From NCBI GenBank assembly GCA_964651245.1, contig CAZYVI010000001.1, positions 124,001-188,000 of the forward strand: a DNA stretch of 64,000 bases. The letters are read 5' to 3'. Below are positions 62,067-64,000 of the stretch, one piece after another; positions within the stretch are counted from its first letter, which is position 1, and the number at the start of each line of letters is the position of its first letter. Both the position numbers and the translations under genes were made by a program. The notes under the pieces were generated by a model. The model had not been told where the DNA came from. It did not search any database and was given only the letters and a program-made list of their open reading frames with translations. Origin of the DNA: Avedoeria sp964651245. GTDB lineage: Bacteria; Chloroflexota; Anaerolineae; Epilineales; Epilineaceae.

Positions 62067-62558
62067 ATGAAGTGCCCGTACTGCCGGGCCGAGAGCCACG
62101 TCGTCGACACCCGCGAGGTGGCCAGCACGATCCGCCGCCGGCGCGAGTGCGACGGCTGCCGCCAGCGCTTCACGACCTACGAGCAGCTCTCGTCGTCCAA
62201 CCTCCAGGTGGTCAAGCGCGACCGCCGCCGCGAGGGCTACAGCCAGGACAAGCTGCTGCGCAGCATCCAGATCGCCTGCGCCAAGCGCCCGATCAGCACC
62301 GACGTCATCAACGACATCGTGCGCGCCGTGGAGGGCGAGCTGTACCGGCAGGGCCGCAGCGAGGTCGACAGCCAGCTGATCGGCGACCTGGTCATGAACC
62401 AGCTGCGCGGGCTCGACGACGTCGCCTATGTGCGCTTCGCCAGCGTCTACCGCCGCTTCACCGACCTCGACGGCCTCGTCGAGGAGATCGAGCGGTTGCG
62501 CGACCTGAAGCAGCGCGAGGAGGAAGACAAGCGTCAGATGCGCCTCCTCGAGGTCTGA
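62067..62558 (+). CDS. nrdR: Transcriptional repressor NrdR
   Basis: A 163-residue regulator of ribonucleotide reductase genes. It opens with a zinc ribbon (MKCPYC and CDGCRQRFTTYE) followed by an ATP-cone domain (VVKRDRRREGYSQDKLLRSI). ATP/dATP state controls its binding to NrdR boxes; I saw no clear box in this spacer. GAGGAG precedes the ATG. The reductase gene follows after about 120 bases. Confidence 0.95.
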   Translation: MKCPYCRAESHVVDTREVASTIRRRRECDGCRQRFTTYEQLSSSNLQVVKRDRRREGYSQDKLLRSIQIACAKRPISTDVINDIVRAVEGELYRQGRSEVDSQLIGDLVMNQLRGLDDVAYVRFASVYRRFTDLDGLVEEIERLRDLKQREEEDKRQMRLLEV

Positions 62559-62682
62559 CGCCCGGACCGCCCTGCGACGCGGTCCGGGCGGGCCGCCGTC
62601 GCCGCGCCCGCTCGCCTGCGCCGTCGCCCTCGACCGCCGATCGGCGCCCGCGCCGAGCCCGACCCGCCCTGGAGGCGCACCG

Positions 62683-64000
62683 ATGAACGAGCCCGCCGCC
62701 GCCGATCCGACCCCCACCCACTGGAACGGCGAGGCGGCGCCGGCGGCGTGGCCGGCGCCGGCTGCGGCGGTCGAACCGGCCGGACCGTCGGACGGGACCG
62801 CACGCGCCGGCGCGGCGCCGACGCCGGCCGGTCGCGGCGCCGACGACGGGGCGGCGGCGCCGCCGCAGCGCGGACGGCGCGTCGCGGCGGGCGACACGAA
62901 CGCCCTCCACGCGCTGGGCGAGCGGATCTTCCTCGACCGCTACGCCCTCAAGGACATGGACAAGTCGCACCTGCGCGTCGGCGATACCGTCGTGGTCTGC
63001 CTCGACACGGCGACGGGGCAGCGCGAGGTCGGCGTCGTCGCCGACGTGGACGGGCGCGGCGCGACGGTGACCCTCGACGGCGGCGAGCAGGTCGTGCGGG
63101 CCGTCGAGCACGTCGACCGGCCGCTCGAGCTCCATCCCGACGTCATGCAGGCGCGGGTCGCGCGCGGCATCGCCGCCGTCGAACCCGCCGCGCTCCGCGA
63201 GACCTGGACCGAGCGCTTCCGGTGGCTCCTCGACGGCTGGCGGTTCGTGCCCGGCGGGCGGATCCTCACCGCGGCCGGCACCGACCAGGACCTGACGTTC
63301 TACAACTGCTACGTGATCCCGAGCCCCCGCGACAGCCGCGACGGGATCTTCACGACGCTGGCCCAGATGGCCGAGATCATGTCGCGCGGCGGCGGCGTCG
63401 GCATCAACCTGCGCTCGCTCCGGCCGCGCTACGCCTACGTCAAGGGCGTCAACGGTCGCTCGAGCGGCTCGGTCTCGTGGGGCTCGGTCTACAGCTTCGT
63501 CACCGGCCTCATCGAGCAGGGCGGCAGCCGCCGCGGCGCGCTCATGCTGATCCTCGACGTCTGGCACCCCGACGTCGCCGAGTTCATCGAGGCCAAGCGG
63601 ACGATGGGCCGGATCACGAACGCCAACATCTCCGTCGGCATCACCGACGACTTCATGGACCGCGTCGCGCGCGACGGCGACTGGGATCTGGTCTTCCCCG
63701 ACACGAACCACCCCGACTACGACGCCCACTGGGACGGCGACCTGGTGGCCTGGCGCGCCGCCGGCCGCCCGGTGGTGACCCACAAGACGGTCCGCGCCCG
63801 CGCGCTGTGGGACACGATCATCGAGAGCGCCTGGGCCAGCGCCGAGCCGGGCGTCTGGTTCAGCGAGCGGTCGAACAAGCTGTCGAACTCGGCGTACTAC
63901 GCGCCGTTGGTGTGCACGAACCCGTGCGTCGCGGGCGACACCCGGGTGGCCACCGCCGAGGGCCTGGTGCGGGCCGACGACCTGGCCGCCGACGGCCGGG
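62683..64000 (+). CDS. nrdJ: Adenosylcobalamin-dependent ribonucleoside-diphosphate reductase, N-terminal part, interrupted by an intein
   Basis: About 439 codons are visible; the frame runs off the right edge. Residues 1-70 are Ala/Pro-rich. The reductase begins ALGERIFLDRYALKDMDKS and is followed by a small beta domain (VGDTVVVCLDTATGQREVG to VEHVDRPLELHP) not found in textbook enzymes. Then come PGGRILTAAGTDQDLTFYNCYVIPSP, GGGVGINLRSLRP, SGSVSWGSVYSFV and the N-terminal barrel. At 63913 it reads CTNP, after which the expected CGE is replaced by an intein start. CTGGAGG lies before the ATG. Class II is inferred from the sequence style and the lack of a small-subunit gene in view. Confidence 0.9.
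   Translation, partial: MNEPAAADPTPTHWNGEAAPAAWPAPAAAVEPAGPSDGTARAGAAPTPAGRGADDGAAAPPQRGRRVAAGDTNALHALGERIFLDRYALKDMDKSHLRVGDTVVVCLDTATGQREVGVVADVDGRGATVTLDGGEQVVRAVEHVDRPLELHPDVMQARVARGIAAVEPAALRETWTERFRWLLDGWRFVPGGRILTAAGTDQDLTFYNCYVIPSPRDSRDGIFTTLAQMAEIMSRGGGVGINLRSLRPRYAYVKGVNGRSSGSVSWGSVYSFVTGLIEQGGSRRGALMLILDVWHPDVAEFIEAKRTMGRITNANISVGITDDFMDRVARDGDWDLVFPDTNHPDYDAHWDGDLVAWRAAGRPVVTHKTVRARALWDTIIESAWASAEPGVWFSERSNKLSNSAYYAPLVCTNPCVAGDTRVATAEGLVRADDLAADGR
63925..64000 (+). other. N-terminal end of an intein inside the ribonucleotide reductase
   Basis: Directly after CTNP the frame reads CVAGDTRVATAEGLVRADDL, the block A pattern of inteins (C-x-x-G-D-T-x-V-x-T-x-x-G). The first Cys, at 63925-63927, would be the splicing nucleophile, and the native Cys of TNPCGE would be the +1 residue beyond the intein. 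The rest of the intein lies outside the window. Confidence 0.85.

Overview
The window is very GC-rich (well above 70% by eye) and densely coded, with genes packed into runs joined by 1-4 base stop/start overlaps. Several traits point to a Chloroflexota bacterium, probably Anaerolineae-like. Secreted proteins carry Thr/Pro-rich linkers next to short YLP- or FLPALY-like motifs. There is a small SRP RNA without an Alu domain, a class II HMG-CoA reductase, a succinate dehydrogenase with two small separate membrane anchors, and a G5/3D-rsmA pair. This placement is inference from gene style; there is no rRNA or tRNA gene in the window to prove it.

Layout. 1-4664: a leucine-degradation operon (MccB end, methylglutaconyl-CoA hydratase, MccA split into a biotin carboxylase and a separate biotin carrier, HMG-CoA lyase). 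4692-8274: two secreted proteins and HMG-CoA reductase. 8287-11672: GNAT protein, two small proteins, CoaE and a secreted CAP/dockerin-like protein. 11744-17251: glycine decarboxylase P-protein, a LOG-family protein and a secreted Kelch-like protein. 17343-18864: L33, MoaB, L28 and a PH-domain protein. 18865-25125: lipoprotein, SRP RNA, G5/3D protein, RsmA and a large membrane-anchored propeller protein. 25230-38898, all on the minus strand: TsaD, PHP phosphoesterase, von Willebrand protein, LipA, MoaE, MoaD, a metallo-beta-lactamase protein, an endonuclease IV-like protein, citrate synthase, sdhCDAB and an O-methyltransferase. 39009-46175: EttA and three secreted or lipid-anchored propeller-type proteins. 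46506-46913: SSB, divergent from the next block.

47262-61812 is a division and cell-wall (dcw) cluster: mraZ-rsmH-ftsL-ftsI-mraY-[MurD C-terminal remnant]-ftsW-murG-[two CvpA-like membrane genes]-murC/murB fusion-ftsQ-ftsA-ftsZ. It is the most unusual part of the window. murE and murF are missing from their usual place. The murD slot holds only a 157-residue protein resembling the MurD C-terminal domain without its catalytic motifs. MraY has Asn in place of a catalytic Asp. MurC and MurB are one polypeptide, FtsA has a changed phosphate-2 loop, and ftsW overlaps murG by 86 bases. The cluster starts behind a promoter followed by a 10-bp-period GTGG repeat that fits a MraZ autoregulatory operator, and ends with two strong hairpins.

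62067-64000: nrdR, then an adenosylcobalamin-type ribonucleotide reductase whose reading frame runs into an intein just before the window ends. No mobile element, CRISPR array or tRNA was seen. Terminator hairpins in this genome mostly lack a T-tract.
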